In this document: piece by piece, positions 63,063-64,000 of the stretch | Layout: each line of letters starts with the position of its first letter | Numbering within the stretch: the stretch's first letter is position 1 | Source: Paracoccus tegillarcae | GTDB taxonomy: Bacteria > Pseudomonadota > Alphaproteobacteria > Rhodobacterales > Rhodobacteraceae | Assembly: GCF_002847305.1 (NCBI RefSeq) | Contig: NZ_CP025408.1 | Coordinates: forward strand, 852,001-916,000 | DNA length: 64,000 nt | Direction: 5' to 3' | Made by a program: the position numbers and the translations under genes | Notes under the pieces: model-generated | Seen by the model: only the letters and a program-made list of their open reading frames with translations | Database searches by the model: none | What the model was told of the DNA's origin: nothing

Positions 63063-64000
63063 TCAGCCCAAAAGGCGCCGCGCGATCACCTGTGCCTGAA
63101 TTTCAGCCGCACCCTCGAAGATGTTCAGAATGCGGGCATCGCAGAGCACCCGGCTGATCTGATATTCCAGCGCAAAGCCGTTTCCGCCGTGGATTTGCAG
63201 GGCATTGTCTGCTGCGGCCCAGGCCACGCGCGCACCCAGCAGTTTGGCCATCCCGGCCTCCAGATCGCAGCGATGGCCGTTATCCTTTTCCCATGCGCTG
63301 AAATAGGTCAGCTGACGGGCGATCATGATTTCCACGGCGGTCAGCGCAAGCTTGTCGGCGACGCGCGGAAAATGGATCAGCGATTTGCCGAACTGCTTGC
63401 GATCCAGCGCATATTGCAGCCCCAGTTCCAGCGCATTCTGCGCCACGCCAATGGCGCGCGCCGCGGTCTGGATGCGTGCCGATTCAAAGGTTTGCATCAA
63501 TTGCTTGAAACCCTGCCCGGTCACGCGGCCCAGCAGGTTCTCGCCCTTGACCTCGAACCCGTCAAAGGCAAGTTCGTATTCCTTCATGCCGCGATAGCCC
63601 AGGACCTCGATCTCGCCGCCGGTCATGCCGGGGGTTGGGAAAGGCTCGGCATCGGTGCCGGGTGTTTTCTCGGCGATGAACATCGACAGGCCGCGATAAT
63701 CGGTGGTGTCGGGTTCGGTCCGCGCCAGCAGCGTCATGATATGCGTGCGCGCGGCATGGGTGATCCAGGTCTTGTTGCCGGTGACGGTCCAATTGTCGCC
63801 ATCCTTCACCGCGCGGGTCCGCAGGCTGCCCAGATCGCTGCCGGTATTGGGTTCGGTAAAGACGGCTGTGGGCAGAATTTCCCCGCTGGCCAGTTTCGGC
63901 AACCACTGTTCTTTCTGCTCGTCCGTGCCGCCGCCGATGATCAGTTCCGCCGCGATCTCGCTGCGGGTGCCAAGGCTGCCCACACCGATATAGCCGCGCG
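63063..64000 (-). CDS. Acyl-CoA dehydrogenase, C-terminal part (truncated by the right edge)
   Basis: The visible 312 residues, running out of the window, are the middle and C-terminus of a FAD-dependent acyl-CoA dehydrogenase: [20 protein letters not shown] (FAD/substrate signature), [13 protein letters not shown], then [72 protein letters not shown] with the catalytic Glu region. Its electrons would flow through ETF and the ETF-QO encoded at 46.5-48.1 kb. Start lies outside. Confidence 0.95.
   Translation of the reverse strand, partial: RGYIGVGSLGTRSEIAAELIIGGGTDEQKEQWLPKLASGEILPTAVFTEPNTGSDLGSLRTRAVKDGDNWTVTGNKTWITHAARTHIMTLLARTEPDTTDYRGLSMFIAEKTPGTDAEPFPTPGMTGGEIEVLGYRGMKEYELAFDGFEVKGENLLGRVTGQGFKQLMQTFESARIQTAARAIGVAQNALELGLQYALDRKQFGKSLIHFPRVADKLALTAVEIMIARQLTYFSAWEKDNGHRCDLEAGMAKLLGARVAWAAADNALQIHGGNGFALEYQISRVLCDARILNIFEGAAEIQAQVIARRLLG

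Overview
The window reads as chromosome of a high-GC alphaproteobacterium, most likely a Paracoccus-like member of the Rhodobacterales. Supporting signs are the gene content (ETF-ubiquinone oxidoreductase, a sulfite dehydrogenase pair, an IalB-like protein, a DUF1491 protein, a KDPGal kinase/aldolase pair), the dense operons with ATGA/GTGA overlaps, and strong GC bias. No rRNA, tRNA, CRISPR array or insertion sequence was recognised. No gene-free stretch reaches 300 bases; the longest are about 200 bases (6629-6840, 22387-22584, 8899-9089, 13036-13224) and are described where they hold something.

Layout. 1-5.8 kb: surface-sugar genes (fragment, glycosyltransferase, galE, galU; kdsB, cysQ; an ABC-2 export permease). 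5.9-22.4 kb: mixed housekeeping and metabolism (RraA-like protein, asparaginase, IalB-like protein, rlmN, HAD phosphatase, MFS transporter, lolA, PhoD, glutaminase, UbiH-type hydroxylase, SDR, amn, HU, a DMT transporter, a CAP-RTX exoprotein). 22.5-24.3 kb: an orphan BrnA-like protein, then an AT-rich islet with a Panacea-domain (DUF4065) gene and an unknown small gene, next to carB. 27.9-40.3 kb: motB, then a CoA-ligase/branched-chain-type ABC transporter operon (fadD-like, livG, livH, livM, binding protein, livF, paaK-like) divergent from a hybrid histidine kinase/response regulator pair. A foreign-looking C39-peptidase-like gene sits exactly between livH and livM. 40.4-48.1 kb: sulfite dehydrogenase plus cytochrome c, a DMT transporter, dgoA/dgoK, a membrane protein, greA, ETF-QO. 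48.2-55.4 kb: one long operon TPR-ispE-pdxJ-unknown-acpS-lepB-rnc-era-DUF1491. 55.5-58.5 kb: DUF4123 protein, HExxH metalloprotease and exported small protein. 58.6-64 kb: rarD, adenine deaminase, recO, two META-like lipoproteins and a truncated acyl-CoA dehydrogenase.

The most interesting parts are accessory. (1) The three-gene module 55535-58540 looks like an orphan type VI secretion cargo: DUF4123 adaptor, metzincin-like effector and candidate periplasmic immunity protein, with overlapping ends and no VgrG/PAAR/Hcp in view, lying between era and recO. (2) The Panacea-domain gene with an unrecognised partner looks like a PanA-type toxin-antitoxin pair with its own promoter and a possible operator. 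(3) The C39-like gene inserted into the liv operon is out of place in function and composition. These are readings from sequence alone; family assignments come from motif recognition and no database was searched.
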